This document shows positions 5,996 to 12,051 of a DNA stretch of 12,051 nt, piece by piece. The DNA comes from Bacteroidales bacterium (GTDB lineage: Bacteria > Bacteroidota > Bacteroidia > Bacteroidales > UBA7960), in contig SKNE01000019.1 of the NCBI GenBank assembly GCA_007120675.1, positions 1-12,051 of the forward strand. The letters run 5' to 3'. Every line of letters starts with the position of its first letter. Positions within the stretch are counted from its first letter, which is position 1. The translations under genes were made by a program, and so were the position numbers. Below the pieces are notes generated by a model. The model saw only the letters and a program-made list of their open reading frames with translations. It was not told where the DNA came from and searched no databases.

Positions 5996-6688
5996 CTACT
6001 TCTTCTCTTTCTTGAAACACATGAACCAGTCCAGGCAGTACTTGTCTTCATCCTGGCTTTCCACCCTGTCTTTGGCTACCCCGCATGATCCGGGGGGCGG
6101 GATGATCACATCATCGCCGGGCTGCCAGTTGGCGGGTGTGGCGATCTGCTCCTCCTCGGCTTTTTGCATGGCGATGATCATACGCTTTATCTCGTCCATG
6201 TTGCGGCCGGTGCTGAGTGGGTAATAGAGTATGGCGCGCACTTTTGCCTGGGGGTCCATGATGAATACCGCCCTGACCGCCTGTGTTGTGCTGGCATTGG
6301 GCTGCACCATGCCAAACTTTTTAGATACATCCATCTTCAGGTCTTCAATCACCGGGAAGTTCACCTCTACATTCTTCATGCCGGCAAACTCAATCTTTTC
6401 CTTGATGGTGCGAAGCCATGCAATGTGGGCATAAATGCTGTCGATGGACAGGCCGATGAGCTCAGTGTTGAGCCTGCGAAAATCCTCCTGCATCGTGGCA
6501 AAAGTCATGAACTCCGTGGTACATACCGGGGTAAAATCGGCCGGATGACTAAATAAAATCACCCACCTGCCTTTGTAATCTTCGGGGAAATTGATCGGTC
6601 CCATGGTGGTCTTGGCGCGAAAAGCCGGCGCATCATCTCCAATCAGGGGCATCCTGATTACTTCCTGGTTAGATTTGTTTTCTTCCAT
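5996..6688 (-). CDS. Peroxiredoxin, archaeal-type Prx6-like with CX5C tail
   Basis: Cytoplasmic thiol peroxidase of 230 residues reducing H2O2 and organic hydroperoxides. The active-site segment is HPADFTPVC with peroxidatic Cys56, Thr53 and Pro49; the conserved Arg is Arg139 in TQAVRAVFIMDP. The long C-terminal region, with PANWQPGDDVIIPPP at about 185-199, is typical of the Prx6 subfamily. Three further cysteines follow: Cys202, and Cys218 and Cys224 in a C-LDWFM-C arrangement. The same CX5C spacing carries the resolving cysteine in archaeal thioredoxin peroxidases such as that of Aeropyrum pernix, so this enzyme is probably a 2-Cys type and not 1-Cys. I start at the ATG at 6688; the frame can be extended two codons to a TTG without gain. 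It is monocistronic, with its own terminator at 5938-5971. No AhpF or thioredoxin reductase is adjacent. Confidence 0.95.
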   Translation of the reverse strand: MEENKSNQEVIRMPLIGDDAPAFRAKTTMGPINFPEDYKGRWVILFSHPADFTPVCTTEFMTFATMQEDFRRLNTELIGLSIDSIYAHIAWLRTIKEKIEFAGMKNVEVNFPVIEDLKMDVSKKFGMVQPNASTTQAVRAVFIMDPQAKVRAILYYPLSTGRNMDEIKRMIIAMQKAEEEQIATPANWQPGDDVIIPPPGSCGVAKDRVESQDEDKYCLDWFMCFKKEKK

Positions 6689-6830
6689 AATCAAAGTGAT
6701 TTGTGTGGTTTATAAAGATGTTAATAATTTAACAAAGTGCTCATGAACGTTTTTAATACAACAGGAAATCCCCGGTTTTTGTTCAAGCACCTCGTGCATT
6801 TTTTCACGCCATTGAATCCATGCTATTTAA

Positions 6831-6957
6831 CCATCAGGCGATGGTGCCCGGGCAACCCGGCCTTTGCGGATCCGGTGAGACCAACCCCGTCAACCCGCGA
6901 ACCAGCTCCTTTGCGGCTTCATCAGGCAGCGATGCGTCTGTGTGTCATTTCGCCTGA
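6831..6957. repeat. GC-rich inverted-repeat block, unassigned
   Basis: TCAGGCGA (6834-6841) and TCGCCTGA (6950-6957) are an 8-bp perfect inverted repeat bracketing about 108 nt of GC-rich DNA set in AT-rich flanks. Inside are CCATC-AGGC-GATGG (6831-6844) and CCGGG-CAA-CCCGG (6848-6860), and CATCAGGC recurs at 6930-6937. This could be a structured RNA, a regulatory site or a decayed gene fragment. It does not match 4.5S RNA, 6S RNA, tmRNA or a riboswitch that I can recognise. Confidence 0.4.
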
Positions 6958-6978
6958 AAAAAAATTCATGTACATTTG
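6948..6978 (+). promoter_or_regulatory. Probable promoter of the tricorn-type protease
   Basis: TACATTTG (6971-6978) matches the -7 TAnnTTTG consensus exactly. TTTC at 6948-6951, 19 nt upstream, is a one-mismatch -33 box. Transcription would start near 6985 and give a leader of about 37 nt before the ATG at 7022. The -33 box overlaps the right arm of the GC-rich inverted repeat (6950-6957). Confidence 0.55.
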
Positions 6979-7021
6979 CTGACACAATGACTCCATGTTT
7001 TACCATTTAATAGATGCAACA

Positions 7022-10000
7022 ATGAAAAAACCCTTTCTGCTGATGCTCCTGTTTTTGCTTGCCGTGACCTTCGTTCACGCCGAAGAAGCCCGTTTGCTGC
7101 GGTTTCCGGCCATTCACGGCGATCAGGTTGTCTTTACCTATGCCGGCGACCTGTATCATGTTCCCCGTGATGGTGGCATAGCGCGCAAGATGACCAACCA
7201 CCCGGGTTACAAAATGTTCGCCCGCTTTAGTCCGGACGGACAGCATATTGCCTTCACCGCCCAATACGACGGTAATACCGAGGTGTACCTGATGCCCGCA
7301 GGTGGTGGTGTGCCTGAGCGACTCACTTACACCGCCACACTTGGCCGCGATGACCTGTCTGACCGGATGGGTCCCAACAACATCGTGATGGGATGGCGCG
7401 ACAATGAGAACATCGTGTTCCGCTCCAGGAAACGCTCCTTCAATTCCTTCAAGGGTGCCTTGTTTACCGTGAACATCCAGGGTGGACTGCCACAGCAGCT
7501 GCCTGTGCCGGAGGGTGGATGGATCAGTTTTTCAGATGACGGACAGGAATTTGTTTACAACAGGGTGTTTCGTGAATTCCGCACCTGGAAGTATTATGCC
7601 GGGGGGATGGCCGATGACCTGTGGCACCATGACCTGAACGACAGAACCACAAGAAACCTCACCAATCACCAGTCGCAGGATATTTTCCCCATGTGGGTGG
7701 ATAAGCTGGTTTACTTCCTGTCTGACCGCGACGGCCGGATGAACCTCTTTGTGTACGATATGGACACAGAGCAAACAAGGAAACTGACCCATTTTGAAGA
7801 TTTTGATATCAAGTTCCCCTCCCTGGGCGACAATGCCATCATTTTTGAGCAGGGGGGCTACCTGTACGTCTTTGACCTGGAAACGGAGTCCGTTGACCGG
7901 GTACCGGTGATCATCGCCGAAGACCTGGCCATGGGGCGTGACCAGCGAAAAGATGCCTCTGAAATGATACGCACCGCTTCCATTGCCCCGGATGGCAACC
8001 GGGTCACTTTCGGTGCCCGTGGCGATGTCTGGAGTGTGCCAGCCAAGAGCGGCATCACCAGGAACCTCACACAGACTTCGGGAGTCCACGAACGCAACGT
8101 GGTGTGGTCGCCCGACGGCCGTTACATAGCCTACATCAGCGATGCCACCGGCGAAGACGAAATATACCTCATCGCACAGGATGGCCGCGAAGAGCCCATT
8201 CAGCTGACCACCGGCGCAGACACCTATAAATACAGCCTGAGCTGGTCACCCGATGCCAGTAAGATCATGTGGTCAGATAAAATGTTGCGGCTCCAGTATG
8301 TGGACATCCAAAGCAGGGAGGTCACCCTGGTCCGCCAGGCTGAAGACGGGGAGATCACGCAGTACAACTGGTCGCCCGACAGCCGCTGGATCACCTACAC
8401 ACTGCCCGAGCGCGCGCACTATTCCCGCATCTTTATCCATTCGCTGGAAAGTGGAGACGATTTCCCGGTGACATCAGGATGGTACGCATCGGGCAGTCCG
8501 GCCTTCTGCGACAAGGGAAACTACCTGTTCTTCACCTCTAACCGCGACTTCAACCCCATATACAGCCGGACGGAATGGAATCACGCCTATACCGACATGA
8601 GCCGCGTCTATTTCCTGACCCTGCGCGAAGAGGTGCCCTCCTTCCTGGAGCCCCAAAATGATGAAGTGCAGGTGGATAACGGGACGAATGAAGACCGCGG
8701 CTCGTCAGGCAATGATGGGGAACTGCAGGTTGCCATCGACAGGGACAACATCAAGCACCGCATTGCCGCCCTGCCCATTGATGTGTCCACCTACTGGGGC
8801 ATCAGTGTGGTGGGAAATAATGTCTATTATATGAAGCGTTCCTTCGGCGACAGCCGTTCCAGTTTGATGATGTTTAACATGGACAGCAGGGAGGAAAGCA
8901 GCCTGGCCGAGATCAATGGTTATGCCATCAGCGCCAATAAGCAGAAAATGCTCGTGTCCCACCGGGGACGCTATGCTGTCATCGATTTGCCCCGTTCATC
9001 CTTCAGCGTGAATGATTACGTGGATGTATCCAATATGAAGGTATGGGTTAACCTCAAGGAGGAGTGGGAACAAATATACCACGAAACATGGCGGCAAATG
9101 CGCGATTTCTTCTATGCACCCAACATGCATGGGGTGGACTGGGAAGCCATGCGTGAAAAGTATCTGCCCCTGGTGGCACACGTGAACAACCGGCTGGACC
9201 TTACCTATGTTCTTGGTGAGCTGGTGGGTGAGCTGAACGTGGGACACGCCTATGTTGGCGGAGGGGATGTGCCACAGGTGGAACGGGTACCCATGGGACT
9301 CCTTGGCGCGGAGTTAAGCCAGGATGGCAGCGGGTATTACAGGATAGACAGGATACTGCAGGGGGAGAATTGGGACTCATCCCGTCGCTCACCGCTCACA
9401 GAGCTGGGTGTCGATGTGGACGAGGGGGATTATATCATCGCCGTCAACGGTCAACCCACCAATGAGATGCGCAATATCTTTGCCGCACTGATCGGGACGG
9501 CCGGACAACAAGTTGAACTGACCGTGAACAGCCGTCCCCGCCGGGATGGTGCCCGCGACGTGATCGTTGTTCCCGTGGGCGATGAATCGAACCTCTACTA
9601 TTTTAACTGGGTGCAGGATAACATAAGGAAGGTCAGTGAAGCCAGCGATGGCAGGATCGGCTATATCCATGTCCCTGATATGGGGCCCGGCGGACTCAAT
9701 GAGTTTGTCAAACATTTTTACCCGCAGCTTCGGAAGGAGGCCCTGATCATCGACGTGAGGGGTAATGGAGGGGGCAACGTGTCGCCCATGCTGATCGAAC
9801 GGCTGTCAAGGGAACTCACCGGCCTCTCCATGCAACGAAATGTGAGTCCGGGCACCAGGCCTGCGCAGATCCATTTGGGACCCAAGGTGTGCCTCATCGA
9901 TAAGTACTCGGCATCCGACGGCGACCTCTTCCCTTACCAGTTTCAGAAGCTGGGACTCGGACCCCTGATTGGAACCACTTCGTGGGGCGGGGTGGTTGGT

Positions 10001-10258
10001 ATACGGGGCTCCCTGCCATTCATCGATGGCGGAACCCTGTCCAAACCCGAATTCGCTCCTTACGACATTCGCGGCGAAGACTGGATCATCGAAGGGATCG
10101 GTGTCCACCCGGATATACATGTGGAGAATGATCCCGCCAAAGAATTTGATGGCATTGACGAGCAACTGAACAGGGCCATTGAGGAAGCGCTGAGGCTGAT
10201 GGAAGATTATGACCAGGAGATACATCCCGTGCCCCCTTATCCGGACCGTGCCCCCTAA
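7022..10258 (+). CDS. Periplasmic tricorn-type S41 protease
   Basis: A 1078-residue exported serine protease of the tricorn family (MEROPS S41), probably degrading peptides in the periplasm. Signal peptide 1-21 (MKKPFLLMLLFLL core, cut after VHA). Residues about 25-310 and 325-670 are two beta-propellers of TolB/PD40-like blades (FARFSPDGQHIAFTA; VVWSPDGRYIAYISD; LSWSPDASKIMWSD). An acidic linker lies at about 545-575, then a C1 helical domain, a PDZ domain at about 770-850 (YRIDRIL to DYIIAVNGQP) and the catalytic C2 domain. By motif, His742 (VGHAYVGG), Ser965 with Asp966 (SASDGDLF) and Glu1024 (IIEGIGVHPD) line up with the Thermoplasma tricorn catalytic His, Ser and Glu. Gly741 stands where that enzyme has Ser745. 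The ATG at 7022 begins the signal peptide; 6995 would put nine residues before it. The stop overlaps the convergent gene by 4 nt. Confidence 0.95.
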   Translation: MKKPFLLMLLFLLAVTFVHAEEARLLRFPAIHGDQVVFTYAGDLYHVPRDGGIARKMTNHPGYKMFARFSPDGQHIAFTAQYDGNTEVYLMPAGGGVPERLTYTATLGRDDLSDRMGPNNIVMGWRDNENIVFRSRKRSFNSFKGALFTVNIQGGLPQQLPVPEGGWISFSDDGQEFVYNRVFREFRTWKYYAGGMADDLWHHDLNDRTTRNLTNHQSQDIFPMWVDKLVYFLSDRDGRMNLFVYDMDTEQTRKLTHFEDFDIKFPSLGDNAIIFEQGGYLYVFDLETESVDRVPVIIAEDLAMGRDQRKDASEMIRTASIAPDGNRVTFGARGDVWSVPAKSGITRNLTQTSGVHERNVVWSPDGRYIAYISDATGEDEIYLIAQDGREEPIQLTTGADTYKYSLSWSPDASKIMWSDKMLRLQYVDIQSREVTLVRQAEDGEITQYNWSPDSRWITYTLPERAHYSRIFIHSLESGDDFPVTSGWYASGSPAFCDKGNYLFFTSNRDFNPIYSRTEWNHAYTDMSRVYFLTLREEVPSFLEPQNDEVQVDNGTNEDRGSSGNDGELQVAIDRDNIKHRIAALPIDVSTYWGISVVGNNVYYMKRSFGDSRSSLMMFNMDSREESSLAEINGYAISANKQKMLVSHRGRYAVIDLPRSSFSVNDYVDVSNMKVWVNLKEEWEQIYHETWRQMRDFFYAPNMHGVDWEAMREKYLPLVAHVNNRLDLTYVLGELVGELNVGHAYVGGGDVPQVERVPMGLLGAELSQDGSGYYRIDRILQGENWDSSRRSPLTELGVDVDEGDYIIAVNGQPTNEMRNIFAALIGTAGQQVELTVNSRPRRDGARDVIVVPVGDESNLYYFNWVQDNIRKVSEASDGRIGYIHVPDMGPGGLNEFVKHFYPQLRKEALIIDVRGNGGGNVSPMLIERLSRELTGLSMQRNVSPGTRPAQIHLGPKVCLIDKYSASDGDLFPYQFQKLGLGPLIGTTSWGGVVGIRGSLPFIDGGTLSKPEFAPYDIRGEDWIIEGIGVHPDIHVENDPAKEFDGIDEQLNRAIEEALRLMEDYDQEIHPVPPYPDRAP

Positions 10259-10509
10259 TCCAGGAGGTCAGAGATGTTGAAACTGCTGTCGTAAACCTTC
10301 AGCATGTCGTCGAGCTTTATGGTCTCAACCCGGTCGATCTTGTTGGCAGAAGGGATATACCATACCTCGGCAAAAAAGTCATAGAGGGCGTACAGGCGGA
10401 TCTGAAAATACAAGAAGCGCCGGTCGGCAATGGGCTTGCCGCCTTCCAATACCTTGTACACCTTCTCTTTGAGGGGTGCGCGTTCAAAATCGCTTTGTTC
10501 CATATGCAT
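10255..10509 (-). CDS. Small conserved-looking protein of unknown function
   Basis: An 84-residue protein I cannot name. It is predicted cytoplasmic: no signal peptide or membrane segment. The middle, RRFLYFQIRLYALYDFFAEV, is strikingly aromatic, followed by WYIPSANKIDRVETIKLDD and an acidic end, suggesting a small alpha/beta domain. I recall short Bacteroidota hypothetical proteins of similar build, but cannot confirm a family. ATGs at 10509 and 10503 are both possible. Its stop overlaps the protease stop, and its start lies only 8 nt (or 14) from the divergent pssA start, so its promoter must lie within the pssA coding region. I see no good TAnnTTTG there. Confidence 0.75.
   Translation of the reverse strand: MHMEQSDFERAPLKEKVYKVLEGGKPIADRRFLYFQIRLYALYDFFAEVWYIPSANKIDRVETIKLDDMLKVYDSSFNISDLLD
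10468..10497 (+). promoter_or_regulatory. Candidate pssA promoter inside the opposite-strand gene
   Basis: TTTG (10468-10471), an 18-nt spacer and TCGCTTTG (10490-10497) fit the Bacteroidota -33 / -7 pattern with one mismatch (C for A in the -7 box). Transcription would start near 10504, giving a very short leader before the pssA ATG at 10518. The element lies wholly within the 5' end of the minus-strand gene. Confidence 0.4.
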
Positions 10510-10517
10510 CAAGACAC

Positions 10518-11267
10518 ATGAAGTGGCTACCTAACCTGATTTCATTGCTGAACCTCTTCCTTGGCTGCGTGGCCCTGGTTCTTGTGTTCCAGGGCATGGC
10601 CTTTTTGGCCTCCATCCTGGTTTTTGTATGTGCTGCCCTTGATTATTTGGATGGCGCCGCAGCCCGCTGGCTGAAGGCGGGCACAGAAACAGGCAAACAA
10701 CTCGACGCACTGGCCGACCTGGTTAGCTTTGGTGTGTTGCCATCAGCCATTATGTTCACGCTGCTGATGGATGCCAGCCATAGGGTTAAACCAGATCAAT
10801 GGCATTTTGTTTTCCCGTTCGTGGCTTTTTTCATTGCCACCGCATCCGCCTGGCGACTGGCCAGGTTCAATGTGAACGAGCAGGACGATAACTGGTTCTC
10901 CGGCTTGCCAACCCCTGCCAACGCCATGCTGATCGCCTCCATCCCCTTCGTCCTGCATCAAGTCCAGGAAAGCAGGCCGGTGCATATGGCACTCACCTGG
11001 CTGGTGAACTCCCAGCCGGCATTGCTTGCCCTGGTGGGCATACTATCTGCTTTGCTGGTATCCAGGCTGAAGATGTTTTCCTTGAAGATGACCAGGCTGG
11101 GATGGCGTGGTAATGAGCTCAGGCTGATATTTTTTGGCGGATGCGTGCTCCTGTTCTTTGCCTTTGGACTCTCTGCCGCGCCACTTTTCCTGTTTTTTTA
11201 TCTATTTTTGTCGCTGCTGGGCCAGCTCGTTGGGTGGATCAGGTCTTCAAAGCCGGTGCAGGGATGA
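10518..11267 (+). CDS. pssA: CDP-diacylglycerol--serine O-phosphatidyltransferase
   Basis: Inner-membrane enzyme of 249 residues making phosphatidylserine from CDP-diacylglycerol and L-serine, the first step to phosphatidylethanolamine. It carries the full CDP-alcohol phosphatidyltransferase signature: Asp42, Asp45-Gly46, Ala49-Arg50, Gly59, Asp63 and Asp67. Several hydrophobic helices surround it (about 5-40, 70-85, 95-112, 130-148, 165-185 and 205-245). The opening PNLISLLNLFLGC and the stretch RLARFN near 116-121 are typical of the bacterial type-II PssA, as opposed to PgsA. The ATG at 10518 matches the usual start MKWLPN; a frame reaching to 10476 would add a polar stretch antisense to the neighbouring gene. 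No psd gene for the next step lies in the window. Confidence 0.93.
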   Translation: MKWLPNLISLLNLFLGCVALVLVFQGMAFLASILVFVCAALDYLDGAAARWLKAGTETGKQLDALADLVSFGVLPSAIMFTLLMDASHRVKPDQWHFVFPFVAFFIATASAWRLARFNVNEQDDNWFSGLPTPANAMLIASIPFVLHQVQESRPVHMALTWLVNSQPALLALVGILSALLVSRLKMFSLKMTRLGWRGNELRLIFFGGCVLLFFAFGLSAAPLFLFFYLFLSLLGQLVGWIRSSKPVQG

Positions 11268-11330
11268 TCATGGCAGGGGCCCGCAGGGACTTTATTTTGC
11301 TGATAATTCGTCACCCGTAACTGATTATTT

Positions 11331-11582
11331 ATGAAGTTCAGAGCCGAGATAACCGTGATGCCGCTCAGGGCGCTGCTTGACCCCCAGGGGAAAGCCATCT
11401 CCGCCAGCATGATCAACCTGGACCTTCCGGAGATCACCAATGTGCGCGTAGGAAAGCACATCACCCTGGATGTGGAGGCTGAAGACCAGGCTGCGGCAGA
11501 TGAAAAAGTGGAAACAGCCTGTAAGCAACTCCTGGCCAATCCCATCATGGAATATTACGAATACACTGTCAGGCCCGCCTGA
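11331..11582 (+). CDS. purS: Phosphoribosylformylglycinamidine synthase subunit PurS
   Basis: An 83-residue small subunit of the three-part FGAM synthase (PurS-PurQ-PurL), which converts FGAR, glutamine and ATP to FGAM in purine synthesis; PurS bridges the glutaminase and the synthetase. The sequence shows the family landmarks: LDPQGKAIS (about 16-24), the NVRVGKHITLDVE strand (37-49) and CKQLLANPIMEYYEY (64-78). Length is standard. It starts at the ATG at 11331 after an AT-rich leader; a poor -7-like element (TTATTTTG, 11292-11299) lies upstream. purQ and purL are not adjacent, so they must be elsewhere. yraN follows after 63 nt. Confidence 0.9.
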   Translation: MKFRAEITVMPLRALLDPQGKAISASMINLDLPEITNVRVGKHITLDVEAEDQAAADEKVETACKQLLANPIMEYYEYTVRPA

Positions 11583-11645
11583 AAAAATGTCGCTTACCGG
11601 TGACGTTGCACCAGGCTGCTGAACCATTCCCGCTTGATACCGACA

Positions 11646-12011
11646 ATGGCACAATCCCACGACATGGGCAGGCAGGGCGAGATCCTGGCCACTCAATACC
11701 TGGAAGAGACAGGTTGTGAGGTACTGGAAACCAATTGGCATTCGAACCACCAGGAGGTGGATATCATTGCACGCCAGGGTGATGTACTTTTGATCGTCGA
11801 GGTGAAGTCGAGGAGCACGCTGTATCACGGTGAGCCCGAACTCTTTGTCACACGAAATAAACAACGCATGCTGGTGAAGGCTGCCAACCATTATGTCGCC
11901 TGGAAGGACCTTGACCTGGAAGTGCGTTTCGATATCATCACGGTGCATTTCAGGGACGATAAGCAGCATGAGCTCAGACACATTAAAAATGCATTCTATC
12001 CTGCCTGGTAA
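11646..12011 (+). CDS. yraN: YraN family protein (UPF0102), restriction-endonuclease-like fold
   Basis: A 121-residue protein of the YraN/UPF0102 family, which has a PD-(D/E)xK nuclease-like core and an unproven cellular role, probably in DNA or RNA metabolism. Seen here: GRQGEILATQYLEETGCEVL (residues 8-27), Asp in EVDIIA (38-43), Glu-x-Lys in VEVKSRS (52-58), the KQRMLVKAANHY helix (73-84), RFDIITV, and the HIKNAFYPAW end usual in Bacteroidota. All core acidic and lysine residues of the fold are present. The start at 11646 gives the usual short lead before GRxGE; a second ATG at 11664 is possible. With no promoter in the 63-nt gap, it is probably cotranscribed with purS. Confidence 0.93.
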   Translation: MAQSHDMGRQGEILATQYLEETGCEVLETNWHSNHQEVDIIARQGDVLLIVEVKSRSTLYHGEPELFVTRNKQRMLVKAANHYVAWKDLDLEVRFDIITVHFRDDKQHELRHIKNAFYPAW

Positions 12012-12035
12012 AAGAATCCCCATTCCAAAGGCAGC

Positions 12036-12049
12036 CAGGGCTTGCCCTG
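12036..12049 (+). terminator. Possible hairpin after yraN, cut by window end
   Basis: CAGGG-CTTG-CCCTG forms a short perfect stem 25 nt after the yraN stop. Whether a T-tract follows cannot be seen because the window ends two bases later, so terminator function is only a suggestion. Confidence 0.25.
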
Positions 12050-12051
12050 CG

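Larger units (their letters stand above)
6689..7021. other. Divergent intergenic region with a GC-rich block
   Basis: This 333-bp region separates two divergent genes. The left third is AT-rich and should hold the peroxiredoxin promoter; a weak candidate on the minus strand is TTTG (6736 to 6733), 18 nt, then TATAAACC (6714 to 6707), lacking the TTTG half of the -7 box. The centre (about 6831-6957) is GC-rich and hairpin-forming (separate entry). The right end holds the protease promoter. An 81-codon frame at 6737-6982 on the plus strand has no signal peptide, no recognisable motif and a stop-poor GC-rich core, so I do not call it a gene. Confidence 0.6.

Noticed and set aside
6707..6736. Peroxiredoxin promoter TTTG-N18-TATAAACC on the minus strand
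   Set aside because: The -7 box lacks its TTTG half, so it was only mentioned in the intergenic entry and not called as a feature.
6835..6955. Reading the GC-rich block as 4.5S (SRP) RNA or a riboswitch
   Set aside because: The conserved GGTCAGGTCCGGAAGGAAG core of SRP RNA is absent on both strands, and no known aptamer core can be recognised.
6737..6982. 81-codon plus-strand open frame in the intergenic region
   Set aside because: There is no motif or signal peptide, the composition switches abruptly from AT-rich to GC-rich inside it, and it overlaps the protease promoter.
11292..11299. purS promoter TTATTTTG
   Set aside because: The -7 box has one mismatch and there is no -33 TTTG at a fitting distance.
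11325..12023. 232-codon minus-strand open frame opposite purS and yraN
   Set aside because: It is antisense to two well-recognised genes and has no family resemblance. A divergent or antisense gene entering from the right edge cannot be shown.
1..12051. Mobile elements, CRISPR arrays, tRNA or rRNA
   Set aside because: I found no transposase-like frame, terminal inverted repeats, regularly spaced repeats or cloverleaf-like sequence.

Overview
The window looks like a chromosomal segment of a member of the Bacteroidota, most likely Bacteroidales or a close relative. This is inferred from four things. Several start sites are preceded by the phylum's -33 TTTG / -7 TAnnTTTG promoter. Nearly all genes lack a Shine-Dalgarno sequence. 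The gene content fits: a periplasmic tricorn-type S41 protease, an exported TM2 protein, a YraN ending of the type seen in this phylum, and a histidine kinase with an HQLGTPLSSL-type H-box. Coding DNA is GC-moderate and intergenic DNA is clearly more AT-rich. I see no insertion sequences, phage genes, tRNA, rRNA or CRISPR.

Left part (219-4801, + strand): five tightly coupled genes that read as one operon. They are a two-TM sensor histidine kinase without a response regulator, an exported LolA-like protein, a YidD-domain protein carrying its own signal peptide, and two exported helical-repeat (TPR-like) proteins that each end in a hydrophobic region with a PGxGxxYAG motif. Start and stop codons overlap or nearly touch at every junction, one overlap being 65 nt. 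This envelope-directed cassette is the least explained and most interesting part of the window.

Middle (4803-6688, - strand): three separately promoted envelope or stress genes. A TM2-domain protein with a signal peptide converges on the operon with one base between stop codons. Next come a small outer-membrane beta-barrel protein and an archaeal-type (Prx6-like) peroxiredoxin with a CX5C tail. A clear intrinsic terminator follows the peroxiredoxin. A 333-bp intergenic region then holds a GC-rich, hairpin-forming block that I could not assign.

Right part (7022-12011): a 1078-residue periplasmic tricorn-type protease; a small unknown gene on the opposite strand squeezed between the protease and pssA; pssA (phosphatidylserine synthase); purS (small FGAM synthase subunit) without purQ or purL beside it; and yraN (UPF0102 nuclease-fold protein). 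This part is mostly housekeeping. No experimentally described system spans the window; the operon at 219-4801 is the best candidate for an undescribed one.
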